Origin: Myxococcales bacterium
GTDB lineage: Bacteria > Myxococcota_A > Polyangia > Polyangiales > Polyangiaceae
DNA length: 64,000 nt
Assembly (NCBI GenBank): GCA_016703425.1
Contig: JADJCA010000009.1
Location: forward strand, 62,001-126,000
Direction: 5' to 3'
Shown: one piece after another, positions 16,617-24,826 of the stretch
Position numbering within the stretch: the stretch's first letter is position 1
How the letters are laid out: every line of letters begins with the position of its first letter
Translations under genes and position numbers: made by a program
Notes under the pieces: generated by a model
Told to the model about the DNA's origin: nothing
Database searches by the model: none
Seen by the model: the letters and a program-made list of their open reading frames with translations, nothing else

Positions 16617-19007
16617 CTACGAGCTGCCCCGCAACCCGCGCGGCCCGACGGCGCCCGGGTCGAGGACAGCGCGAACCTTCGCGAGGAGCACCAGCGGTGT
16701 CGCCGGCTTGCGCAGGAGCACGTCGGCGTGAGCGGCCCCATGCCCGTCATCGTCAAGATGACTGACCACGTGGAGCACCCGGATGCGTGGTCGACTCGAC
16801 CGGAGGACTGCCACCTGCTCGTCGATGGGAAGCACTTGCTCGTCGGTGATGAGCACGTCGGCGGCGGCGCCCCCCTCGGTCACCTTCTGCACGAGGTCGT
16901 CGGCCGACGCCTCGATGACCGAATACCCCTGCGACTCGAGCGCGGCCCCGAACGTCCGGCGCACCGCGGGATCGCCGACTACGAGCCAGACCGTCTCGCC
17001 GCCTGGGGCGGCCAGCGTGCTGGCGTCGGTCCGCGAAGCCATCGGCGAGACTCCGGCGGCCGGCAGGCGCACGCGAAACGTCGTCCCGAAGCCGAGGCGA
17101 CTCTCGAGACGCACGGTGCCGCCAGCCTGCTTCACCGCTCCGTACACCATGGCAAGGCCCAGGCCGGTGCCCGCGCCGAGGAGCTTCGTCGTGAAGAACG
17201 GCTCGAAGACCCGCGCCTGCGTCGCTTCGTCGATGCCCGTCCCCGTGTCCCTAACGAAGAGGTCGACGTAGAGACCGGGCGGCAACGATGAGCGGCCGCC
17301 GCCGCCATCGTCCGTGAGCCGCGCGCACGCGGTCTCAATGGTGACGACACCTCCCGCAGGCATCGCGTCGCGCGCGTTCATCATCAAGTTGAGCAGCACC
17401 TGCTCGAGCTGGCTCGCGTCGACGCGAACGGGAGGGAGCTCGTCAGCGAGGGCCGTCGTCAGCCGGATGTCTTCACCGAGCAGCCGCGCAAACACACGCT
17501 CCGAGAGGGCAACCACCTCGTTGACCGAGGTGAGCGACACTTGAGGCGCCCGCGCGCGGCTGAACGTGAGCAACTCCCGCGTGAGATGCGCCGCGCGTTC
17601 CGCGGCGTCGCGAATCTCGTTCAGGCTCTCCCAGGCGGGCCCGACGCGCTGCGCGTCCATCGACAAGAACTCCACGTTGCCGCGGATGACCGTGAGCAGG
17701 TTGTTGAAGTCGTGAGCGATGCCTCCGGCGAGCCGGCCCACGGCCTCCAATTTTTGCGCTTGGAGCAGCTCCTCCTCCAAGCGGAGCCGTTCGGTCAAAT
17801 CGCCGACGACGCGCGCGAAGCCGCGCAGCGTACCGTCATCGTTGTAGACCGGCGTTGTGGCGAGGCTCGCCCAGAAGCGCTCGCCGCTCTTTCGCACCTG
17901 CCAGCCTTCCGCTTCCCCCCGGTCCGAGCCGCTCGCCGCGCGGTGCGGCGGAGCGTCGACCGCCTCGAGGGCGCGAACGTTGAGTGTCGCAGCCTCCTGC
18001 TCCGAGTAGCCGTAGAGACGCTCAGCGCCGGGGCTCCACGTGACGACGCGACCGTCGGGCGTCGTCATGAAGAGGCCATAGTCACGAACGCCGAGGACGA
18101 GCAGCCGGAAGCGCTCCTCGCTCGCGCGAAGTTCAGCGGAGGCGAGCTCACGCTCGATGGCCAGCCCCGCGAGGTGGGCGGCACCACCGAGCAACTGAAG
18201 GACGCCTTGCGACGGGCGCAGCGCGCGGCGAGCGTAGATGGCAAAGGTCCCCAAGACGGGCCCGCCGCCGGCGGCGACGATCGGCAACGACCAGCAGGAC
18301 CGGAGGCCGTAGTCGGTGAACGCCCAGCGGAAGTTCTTCCACAACGGATCGGTCTCGATGTCGTCGACGACGACCAGCCGGCGCGTGAAAGCGGCGGTGC
18401 CGCAGGAGCCGACCTCCGGGCCGATGGTCACGCGGCTGAGCGCAGCGTTGTAGGCCGCCGGCAAGCTCGGCCCGGCGCCAAGGCGCAGCGTGTCGCCTTC
18501 GAGAAGGAGAATTGAACAGAGCGTCCCCGCTTGAAGGTCTTCCACCAAACGCGTGACCGCTGCGAGGACCGCCGGCAGAGGCTCACCATGGGCGATGGAC
18601 TCGAGGACGCGGTTGTGGCCGAGCGTCCATTGGTGCGCGTGCTTCTGCGCCGAGATGTCCGTGTGCGTCACGATGGCGCCGCCGCGCGGTTCGTCGATGG
18701 GCGTGGCGCTCATCGCGAACCAGCAACGCTCCCCCTCGATGACGCATGGGTACTCGAGGTCAAAGCGCAGCGTTCGTCGCGCCAGCACGTCCCGTAGCCC
18801 CGCGGCCGCTCTCCGAGCGCTCTCGTCCCCTACGCAGGCCGCGAGGTAGTTCGCGCCCACGCCGGTGGCGGCCTCGAGGCTTGAAGATGCGGGGCCGCTG
18901 ACATTCCGAGCGGCGAAGGCCCGCCAAGCGCCGTTGACCGCAACGATGGTGCCCTCGTGGTCGAGGATCGCCACGTGGGCGAGCGCCGCATCGAACGCAC
19001 CAAGCAT
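16617..19007 (-). CDS. Hybrid sensor histidine kinase (PAS-GAF-PAS-HisKA-HATPase-REC)
   Basis: 796 aa, no membrane segments. Order: PAS (1-115), GAF (about 130-285; GSCGTAAFTRRLVVVDDI), PAS with PAC (about 290-410), HisKA with the phospho-acceptor His in AGGIAHDFNNLL, HATPase (LLNLMMNARDAM; DTGTGIDEA; GAGTGLGLAMVYG) and a C-terminal receiver (about 685-790). The receiver keeps the phospho-acceptor Asp (DVLITDEQVLP) and the Lys (LLRKP), but its N-terminal acidic pair is reduced to one Asp (VVGDPAVRR), so its phosphorylation is uncertain. It stands alone, with no adjacent response regulator. Confidence 0.93.
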   Translation of the reverse strand: MLGAFDAALAHVAILDHEGTIVAVNGAWRAFAARNVSGPASSSLEAATGVGANYLAACVGDESARRAAAGLRDVLARRTLRFDLEYPCVIEGERCWFAMSATPIDEPRGGAIVTHTDISAQKHAHQWTLGHNRVLESIAHGEPLPAVLAAVTRLVEDLQAGTLCSILLLEGDTLRLGAGPSLPAAYNAALSRVTIGPEVGSCGTAAFTRRLVVVDDIETDPLWKNFRWAFTDYGLRSCWSLPIVAAGGGPVLGTFAIYARRALRPSQGVLQLLGGAAHLAGLAIERELASAELRASEERFRLLVLGVRDYGLFMTTPDGRVVTWSPGAERLYGYSEQEAATLNVRALEAVDAPPHRAASGSDRGEAEGWQVRKSGERFWASLATTPVYNDDGTLRGFARVVGDLTERLRLEEELLQAQKLEAVGRLAGGIAHDFNNLLTVIRGNVEFLSMDAQRVGPAWESLNEIRDAAERAAHLTRELLTFSRARAPQVSLTSVNEVVALSERVFARLLGEDIRLTTALADELPPVRVDASQLEQVLLNLMMNARDAMPAGGVVTIETACARLTDDGGGGRSSLPPGLYVDLFVRDTGTGIDEATQARVFEPFFTTKLLGAGTGLGLAMVYGAVKQAGGTVRLESRLGFGTTFRVRLPAAGVSPMASRTDASTLAAPGGETVWLVVGDPAVRRTFGAALESQGYSVIEASADDLVQKVTEGGAAADVLITDEQVLPIDEQVAVLRSSRPRIRVLHVVSHLDDDGHGAAHADVLLRKPATPLVLLAKVRAVLDPGAVGPRGLRGSS

Positions 19008-19089
19008 GCTGTTTTCTCTGTACCAGGAGGCGGTGCAAAGCAGGCGATCGTTCCGCCCCGAAGGCGACGAAACGGCGTGGCTGAGGCAG

Positions 19090-21300
19090 TCAGTGGCCGT
19101 TGAACTCGCGCACCTGCTTCACGATGAGGTGCCCATTGCCGAGGATCTTGACCTCCAAGTCGAGGGACCGCGGCTTCTGGTTGTCGAAGGCCACGTAAGT
19201 GCAGTCGCCGCTGTAGTAGTCGGGCTTGGCTCGGCAATACGCCACCTCGACGGCCTGCACGGCGGTGACGATTTCCTGGAGCTTCGCGTCCGGCAGAACG
19301 CTGCCCTGCAGCGGGGGTTGGCCCGCCGCCGGCGCGGCTCGGCGCACCAGGGTGAAGCGCGGGGGGCGGTTAATGTCCCCAAACGTGGCGATGGTGTTCT
19401 CCGCGAGGGTGCCCGGGTTTGGGTTCGTGACGAGGTTGTTCCCCTGCTGCACCGCTAGCGTGTAGCCCATGATGTCGTCGCTGTTGACGACGCGCGTGAT
19501 GACGACGGCGTTGGCAGCGACGTCGTCCTCGAGGTCGTAGGCGGGCACGATGGAGAGGCCCATCCCGCTCGTGGCGTGCGAGAGGCGAGCGAAGGTGCGC
19601 TCCTCCACGGCGCGACGGTTCCACAGGCTCGCGTAGACGCCCTTGATGGCGCAGTGGACGGTCTTCGGTTTGACCTTCGACTTGGTCACGGCGCCGTCGG
19701 CTTCCGTCTCGATGCGACACGAGCCGTCGGGGTTGTCGACCTTGTCGGGCTCGGCGGAGAAGCTGTCGTAGAGACCGGCGCCGTCGAAGTTCGGGACGTC
19801 CTCGGCGTTGGAGCTCGAGCGCACCTTGAACTTGGGCACGCCGGGCATGAGCGCCGCGATGCGATCCATCACGCCGCTTCGCGTCGCCGTCGGCAACTCG
19901 GCGAGGAGGATCGCCGACTTGACCGCGTCGACCATCGTTCCGCGCTCGTTCGGCGAGAGATCGCCGCGGCGCTCCGCCGCGATGAGGGCATCGATCTTTT
20001 GACGCACGGCGCCGTTGGGCGCGTGCGCGACGAAGTCGCGGTACGACGCGACGGGGACGCCAAAGCCGCGCGGCGTCAGGTCGTATCCGAAGCGGTGGCT
20101 AATGGACGTGGCTTGCTCGACGCGGCCCAAGACCTTCTTGTTGGCGAGGAAGCCGAGGCCTTGCGCCTTGCCGCCCCAATGGGCCGTCAGCTCCGTGCAG
20201 CCCGCGGGGTTGATCGGGCACATGTCGTCGTAGCTGATGAGCCGTGTTTCGGCCACGACACCGAGCTCGACCCATGGCCGCGCGAGGCGTTCGGCAAGCT
20301 TCTGCCGCACGATGGCGTCGGTGGTGGCCTCGAGCTTGAAGCCGTCCTTTCCGACCACGAGGTGCACCGGCTTGTCGGCGAAGGGCGCGAGCACCGCGTT
20401 GGTGGGGCTCGCATCGCGGAGCACCATGTTCGGCGTGCCCCGCTCCTTGGACTTGAGGTTCACGTGCGATGTGGCGTCTTGGTAGACCTTCGTGATCGCG
20501 CCGGCGACGACCGACAGATCGAGCGGAAGCTCATTGAAGACCGGGAGATCGGTCGGGCGGAGGTCGTCGACGTTCGTCGGAAAGATCCGGAGGGTGCCCC
20601 AAGCTTCGCCGGCGTTGACGGGGAAGTAGTTCACGGACCCGAGAATGTCGTCGATGGAATAGATGGCGAAGCCCATCGCTTCGATCTCGGCCTTCACCGT
20701 GCGCGTCGTCTGTTGGGGTCCGGTAGCCACGAAGGCGAGCTTCGCGCCGCGTACGCGGAACGCCGACTTGATGACCTTCAGCGCCTCGACGATTCGCCCC
20801 TCGGCGATCACGTCGTCGGGATAGAACTGAACGGCGTAGGTCAGCTTCTCTTCGGCGCCAAGCTTGTAGGTCTGGATGGTTCCGGCGAAGAACTTCTTGG
20901 CGTCGACGAAATAGGTCGAGTCGTTGAAGGCGCCCGTTTCCATCGTGAGGCCGAGCTTCTCTTTCGCGAAGTAGTAGTGGTACTTCGCGTAGTCGGGCGT
21001 CTTGCCGCCAGCCTTGAAGTTCGCGTTGATGAAGCTCGGACTGAGCGTGGGCCTGCTGCGCGCATCGATCAGGAACTTCATCGAGCGACCTGATTGACCG
21101 AAGCCGCCCCCCTCAACGCTGAAGGCCTTGTAGCGCGCCGCCGAGGTCATTTCGCTCACGGACAGGGCGTTGGCGGTGAGCTCGTCCTCGCTTTCTTCGT
21201 CGTCCTGCCCGGCCGTGCTGCAGGCCGGTGCCAACGCCAGGAACGCGAGAGCAAGAAGCGAGGCCATAACGCGCATGGCGACCCACGAAGCACGGACCAT
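19090..21300 (-). CDS. Secreted PEP/pyruvate-binding (PPDK N-terminal-like) lipoprotein
   Basis: 736 aa from ATG 21300 (AAGGTG lies just upstream; ATG 21276 is an alternative). It has a lipoprotein signal ending LALAPAC and a short acidic linker. The C-terminal half shows the ATP-grasp region of PEP synthase and pyruvate phosphate dikinase: FKVRSSSNAEDVPNFDGAGL, then VKGVYASLWNRRAVEER, the same order as in PpsA. The phosphohistidine and PEP-binding domains are absent. The middle part is a unique region of about 400 residues. An ATP-grasp fold outside the cytoplasm is odd because ATP is scarce there, so it may bind another ligand. It is divergent from the beta-propeller lipoprotein at 21465. 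Confidence 0.85.
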   Translation of the reverse strand: MVRASWVAMRVMASLLALAFLALAPACSTAGQDDEESEDELTANALSVSEMTSAARYKAFSVEGGGFGQSGRSMKFLIDARSRPTLSPSFINANFKAGGKTPDYAKYHYYFAKEKLGLTMETGAFNDSTYFVDAKKFFAGTIQTYKLGAEEKLTYAVQFYPDDVIAEGRIVEALKVIKSAFRVRGAKLAFVATGPQQTTRTVKAEIEAMGFAIYSIDDILGSVNYFPVNAGEAWGTLRIFPTNVDDLRPTDLPVFNELPLDLSVVAGAITKVYQDATSHVNLKSKERGTPNMVLRDASPTNAVLAPFADKPVHLVVGKDGFKLEATTDAIVRQKLAERLARPWVELGVVAETRLISYDDMCPINPAGCTELTAHWGGKAQGLGFLANKKVLGRVEQATSISHRFGYDLTPRGFGVPVASYRDFVAHAPNGAVRQKIDALIAAERRGDLSPNERGTMVDAVKSAILLAELPTATRSGVMDRIAALMPGVPKFKVRSSSNAEDVPNFDGAGLYDSFSAEPDKVDNPDGSCRIETEADGAVTKSKVKPKTVHCAIKGVYASLWNRRAVEERTFARLSHATSGMGLSIVPAYDLEDDVAANAVVITRVVNSDDIMGYTLAVQQGNNLVTNPNPGTLAENTIATFGDINRPPRFTLVRRAAPAAGQPPLQGSVLPDAKLQEIVTAVQAVEVAYCRAKPDYYSGDCTYVAFDNQKPRSLDLEVKILGNGHLIVKQVREFNGH

Positions 21301-21464
21301 GCCGCACCTTGTGGTCAGAAGTCGGAGCGAGGACGCATGTGTCCGCGTAGCACTGGCTGGTCTGGATCGAACACTTGGATCCTGGCCCCACCACCGTTGC
21401 CCCTGAAATCGCCGATAACTTTCCACTCCAATGGGTGGTGCGAGGTGTGCAAGAGCCAGACATC

Positions 21465-22415
21465 GTGCGCCCCCTGTTCCTCACGTTGGGTTTCGCCGTT
21501 GCTTGTGGAGCGCCCGGCGCGACGGAGGCTGAGGAGCCTGGCAGCGACCTCGGCGAGGTGCGGGTCAAGCAGCAAGAGGTCTCGGGGGCCGGCACCCCTC
21601 CACTGCTCGAGGTGTCGGCGCTGGGCCTCCGCGACGGCAAACTCCTGAGCCTCGGGGACCGCGACTTCAAAATCGCCGTCGATGGCAGCCTCGACGGCCG
21701 CAAGGTCTCTTTCGCAGACGACCAGCTTCGAGACCTCACCGGCGCGTTCCCGGCGAACCCGCGCGGCGCTCAATGGGAGGGCATTACCTCCGATGGCTCC
21801 GGGCGGCTGTTCCTCCTCGAAGAAAACCCGGGACGCATCTTCGTCCTCGATCGAGAAGGACGCGAGCTGGTCCACACCGTCACGTTGCGCGTGCCCGTGA
21901 CGAACGAAGAGTGGACCGCTGCGTGGAACGACAGCGCCAACTCGCGCGGCGAAGGCCTCGTGTTGCTCAAGAATGGCCACGTTCTGGTGGCCAAAGAGAA
22001 GGACCCGAAACGCATCGTGGAGTTCGGGCCCGAAGGTGAGCGTGCCTCGGGATACCGGCCCGGCAGCGAGGCCGCGAACGCGAGGTTTCCCACCGAAGGC
22101 CGAGCGTCGACGATGGTGCCGCTGATGGCGTGGCGCCTAAAGGGCGACGCCGACAACTTCGCCGACATCAGCGAGCTCGCCGTAGGGCCCGGCGGCCTCT
22201 ACGTGCTCAGCGACGAGTCGCGCGCCATCGCCCGACTTCCCCTCCTCGACAAGGACGACGACGCTGCCGAAGCCGACGAAAAATGGAAGCTGCCCTTCAA
22301 CGGCGACGACGAAAAGACCGAAGGGCTCGTCATCCTCCCCGGCGAAAAGCGCGTCGCGCTGGTCGCCCTCGATGGCCCGAAGAAGGACAACCTCATGCGA
22401 GTCCCGCTCGACTGA
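21465..22415 (+). CDS. Beta-propeller lipoprotein (YjiK/SdiA-regulated-like)
   Basis: About 316 aa from GTG 21465, which gives a compact lipoprotein signal (FLTLGFAVAC); GTG 21447 is possible. The body has repeated blade-like strands (GITSDGSGRLFLLEENPGRI, LVLLKNGHVLVAKEKDP, ISELAVGPGGLYVLSDES, LVILPGEKRVALVALD), like the SdiA-regulated/YjiK family, whose function is not known. The start region faces the PEP-binding lipoprotein gene across 164 bp, and the two may share control. Confidence 0.75.
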   Translation: MRPLFLTLGFAVACGAPGATEAEEPGSDLGEVRVKQQEVSGAGTPPLLEVSALGLRDGKLLSLGDRDFKIAVDGSLDGRKVSFADDQLRDLTGAFPANPRGAQWEGITSDGSGRLFLLEENPGRIFVLDREGRELVHTVTLRVPVTNEEWTAAWNDSANSRGEGLVLLKNGHVLVAKEKDPKRIVEFGPEGERASGYRPGSEAANARFPTEGRASTMVPLMAWRLKGDADNFADISELAVGPGGLYVLSDESRAIARLPLLDKDDDAAEADEKWKLPFNGDDEKTEGLVILPGEKRVALVALDGPKKDNLMRVPLD

Positions 22416-22428
22416 CGATCCGACGACG

Positions 22429-23076
22429 ATGAGCCGCCGAGCCAACGGCGCGCTGCGTTGCGCGCGCTGCCACATGCACCGCACGCTCTGCGTTTGCGCG
22501 CTCATTCCGCGCATCGAGACGCGGACGCGCGTCGTGCTCATCACCCATCGCTACGAGGATCGAAAACCCACCAACTCGGGCCGGCTCGCCACCGAGTGCC
22601 TGGTCAACAGCGAGGTCCTCGTGCGCGGCCACGAGGGCGCGGTCACGACCTTCACGGCGAAGGACGGCACCGAGCCGCTCCTGCTCTTTCCCCACGAGGA
22701 CGCCGCGCCGCTTGGCCCCCGCGAGCCCACCGCACGCCCCGTCACGCTGGTGGTGCCCGACGGCAACTGGCGGCAAGCGTCGAAGGTACGAAAACGCGTG
22801 AGCGGCCTCGAGGCGACGCCATGCGTCATGCTCCCCGTCGGCGAGGCGCGAGCGCCGCGACGGCTCCGCGCCGAGGCACACGACTATGGCCTCGCAACGC
22901 TCGAAGCCGTGGCGCGCGCCCTGGGAATCCTCGAGGGTCCCGAGGTGCGCGGCGCCATCGAGCAGCTCTTCCGGGTCATGGTGGAGCGAACGTTGTGGTC
23001 GCGCGGCATGCTGGCCGTGGGTGAGGTCACGGGCGGCGTGCCCGACGCCGCGCGGCTCCACGATTGGTCGCGGTGA
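22429..23076 (+). CDS. DTW-domain protein, second paralogue
   Basis: 215 aa from ATG 22429. Zinc-binding-like CARCHMHRTLCVC at 11-23 and the core PDGNWRQASKVRKRV, where the motif reads D-x-N-W rather than D-x-T-W, a common variant. It is predicted to add aminocarboxypropyl to a tRNA uridine. It has no extension, unlike the paralogue at 14689. It follows the propeller gene by 13 bp and precedes the S1 gene by 37 bp. Confidence 0.88.
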   Translation: MSRRANGALRCARCHMHRTLCVCALIPRIETRTRVVLITHRYEDRKPTNSGRLATECLVNSEVLVRGHEGAVTTFTAKDGTEPLLLFPHEDAAPLGPREPTARPVTLVVPDGNWRQASKVRKRVSGLEATPCVMLPVGEARAPRRLRAEAHDYGLATLEAVARALGILEGPEVRGAIEQLFRVMVERTLWSRGMLAVGEVTGGVPDAARLHDWSR

Positions 23077-23113
23077 CGAAGCAACGCCGGCGAAAACGGT
23101 CTATATAGGGGCC

Positions 23114-24325
23114 ATGTCTGACGACCAGTCGTTCGCGGCGCTCTTCGAGGCGCAAAGCAAGGGTCAAACGATGCACCGCTCGGTGCGCGTCGGGGAGGTC
23201 GTCGAAGGCCTCGTCGTTCACGTCGGCGCCGAGACGATCTTCGTCGAGCTCGACGGCAAGCGGCAGGCGATGCTCGAGGCCGTTGAAGTGCGGGCCGAAG
23301 ACGGCACCATCGCCCTCAAGATCGGCGACACGGTCCGCGCGAAGGTCGTCTCGGTGGATCAAAACTCCGGCGACGTGCGCCTCGGGTACTCCTTCGGCAA
23401 GAGCGGCGACCTTGGGCAAATCCAGCGAGCCATGGAGTCGGAGATCGCGATCACGGGCAAGGTGACCGGCTCCAACAAGGGAGGCATTGAGGTCGACCTC
23501 GGCAAAGGCGTCCGCGGCTTCTGCCCGCTCTCGCAGGTCGCGCAGCGACCCGGCACCGACATTCCCGGCCTCATGGGCCAGTCGCTCGAGTTTCTCGTCA
23601 CCGAGATCAAAGACGGCGGCCGCGGCGTGGTTCTATCGCGCCGCAAGCTCCTCGACGCGCAAGGGCGCGAGTCGCGCGAGCGCGTCCTCGCCACCCTCGA
23701 GAAGGGCAAGACCGTGCGCGGCACTGTGACCGCCGTGCGCGACTTCGGCGCGTTCGTCGATCTGGGCGGCGTCGAAGGCCTCATCCCCGCCTCCGAACTC
23801 TCCCACGAGCGGGGCGTGAAGCCCGCGGAGCGACTGCAGCCCGGCGAAGAGGTCGAGGCGCAGGTTCTCGAGATCAAGGACGAGGAGCCGAGCGCCAAGT
23901 CTCCCAAGGGTCAGAAGCGCATCACGCTGTCGCTCAAGGCGCTCGTGGAGGCGCCGGCGCGCCCCGCCCCGAAGCCCTCCGCGGGCGGCGCGGGGCTCGC
24001 CATCGGCGCCATCGTCAAGGGCAAGGTCGCCCGCATCGAGACCTACGGCGTCTTCGTGCAAGTCGACGGCACCGAGGGCCGCGACGGGCGCGGCTTGATT
24101 CCCGCCGCCGAGCTCGACGTCGCGCGCGGCGTCGATCTGCGCAAGGCGTTCCCGGAAGGAACGGAGCTCACGGCCAAGGTCCTCGAGACCGGTGGCGGCA
24201 AGCTGAAGCTGTCGGTGCGCCGCGCCAAAGACGACGCGGAGCGCGCCGAGTTCAACGCGCACCGCGAGAAGAGCAACGAGAAGGGCCTCGGCACCTTCGC
24301 GGACCTCCTGAGGAAGCGGAAGTAG
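23114..24325 (+). CDS. Multi-S1-domain RNA-binding protein (RpsA-like)
   Basis: 403 aa from ATG 23114, which has GGGG seven bases upstream; an AT-rich TATATA at 23102-23107 is the only -10-like sequence nearby. Four S1 domains: about 25-95 (VGEVVEGLVVHVGAETIFVE), 108-180 (GKVTGSNKGGIEVDLGKGVR), 197-278 (VRGTVTAVRDFGAFVDLGG) and 305-380 (VKGKVARIETYGVFVQVDG). The third is the most canonical. Predicted to bind mRNA or structured RNA on or near the ribosome; this is a paralogue of ribosomal protein S1, not necessarily S1 itself, which usually has five or six domains. Confidence 0.9.
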   Translation: MSDDQSFAALFEAQSKGQTMHRSVRVGEVVEGLVVHVGAETIFVELDGKRQAMLEAVEVRAEDGTIALKIGDTVRAKVVSVDQNSGDVRLGYSFGKSGDLGQIQRAMESEIAITGKVTGSNKGGIEVDLGKGVRGFCPLSQVAQRPGTDIPGLMGQSLEFLVTEIKDGGRGVVLSRRKLLDAQGRESRERVLATLEKGKTVRGTVTAVRDFGAFVDLGGVEGLIPASELSHERGVKPAERLQPGEEVEAQVLEIKDEEPSAKSPKGQKRITLSLKALVEAPARPAPKPSAGGAGLAIGAIVKGKVARIETYGVFVQVDGTEGRDGRGLIPAAELDVARGVDLRKAFPEGTELTAKVLETGGGKLKLSVRRAKDDAERAEFNAHREKSNEKGLGTFADLLRKRK

Positions 24326-24330
24326 CTGGC

Positions 24331-24777
24331 GTGGCCGAAGCGGCTCCGTCCGACGAGCCGACGCCGCCTGTCGCGCCGAGCGTGACGCCCATCGTCCTCT
24401 TCGATGGGGTCTGCGGCCTGTGCGATCGCGTGGTCACCGCCCTCATCGCGCGCGATGGCCAGCGGCGGCTTCGCTACGCGCCACTGCAGGGAACAACCGC
24501 CGCGGCGCTGCGAGCCCGGTACGCCACGATCCCGACCGAGCTGTCGACCGTCGTCCTCATCGACGAGGGTCACGTCTACCTGCGCTCGCGCGCCGTCTTC
24601 CGCACACTCGTCCTCTTGGGCGGCCGCTACCGAGCCTTTGGCGTGCTCCTTCGGCTCCCCGCGTGGCTTACCGACGCCGGCTACCGCGTCGTGGCGCGCG
24701 TCCGCTTCGTCCTCTTCGGGCGGCGTGACGCGTGCCGCGTGCCGACGCCCGAAGAGCGCGGCCTGTTCTTGCCGTAG
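24331..24777 (+). CDS. DCC-family (DUF393) thiol-disulfide oxidoreductase-like protein
   Basis: 148 aa from GTG 24331, 5 bp after the S1 gene. The family signature FDGVCGLCD (DxxCxxC) is at 24-32, followed by the usual LLGGRYRAFGVLLRLP and RRDACRVP. DCC proteins are thioredoxin-like in their Cys motif, but their substrates are unknown. Short hydrophobic stretches may let it associate with the membrane. Confidence 0.9.
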   Translation: MAEAAPSDEPTPPVAPSVTPIVLFDGVCGLCDRVVTALIARDGQRRLRYAPLQGTTAAALRARYATIPTELSTVVLIDEGHVYLRSRAVFRTLVLLGGRYRAFGVLLRLPAWLTDAGYRVVARVRFVLFGRRDACRVPTPEERGLFLP

Positions 24778-24826
24778 CGACGCCCAACTCCCGAGCGGTG
24801 AGCAGATGAGCAAGCGGCTCGACGAC

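Noticed and set aside
19576..21093. A 505-codon open frame antisense to the PEP-binding lipoprotein
   Set aside because: Same reason: Arg/Gly/Asp-rich shadow with no motif, fully opposite a well-supported gene.
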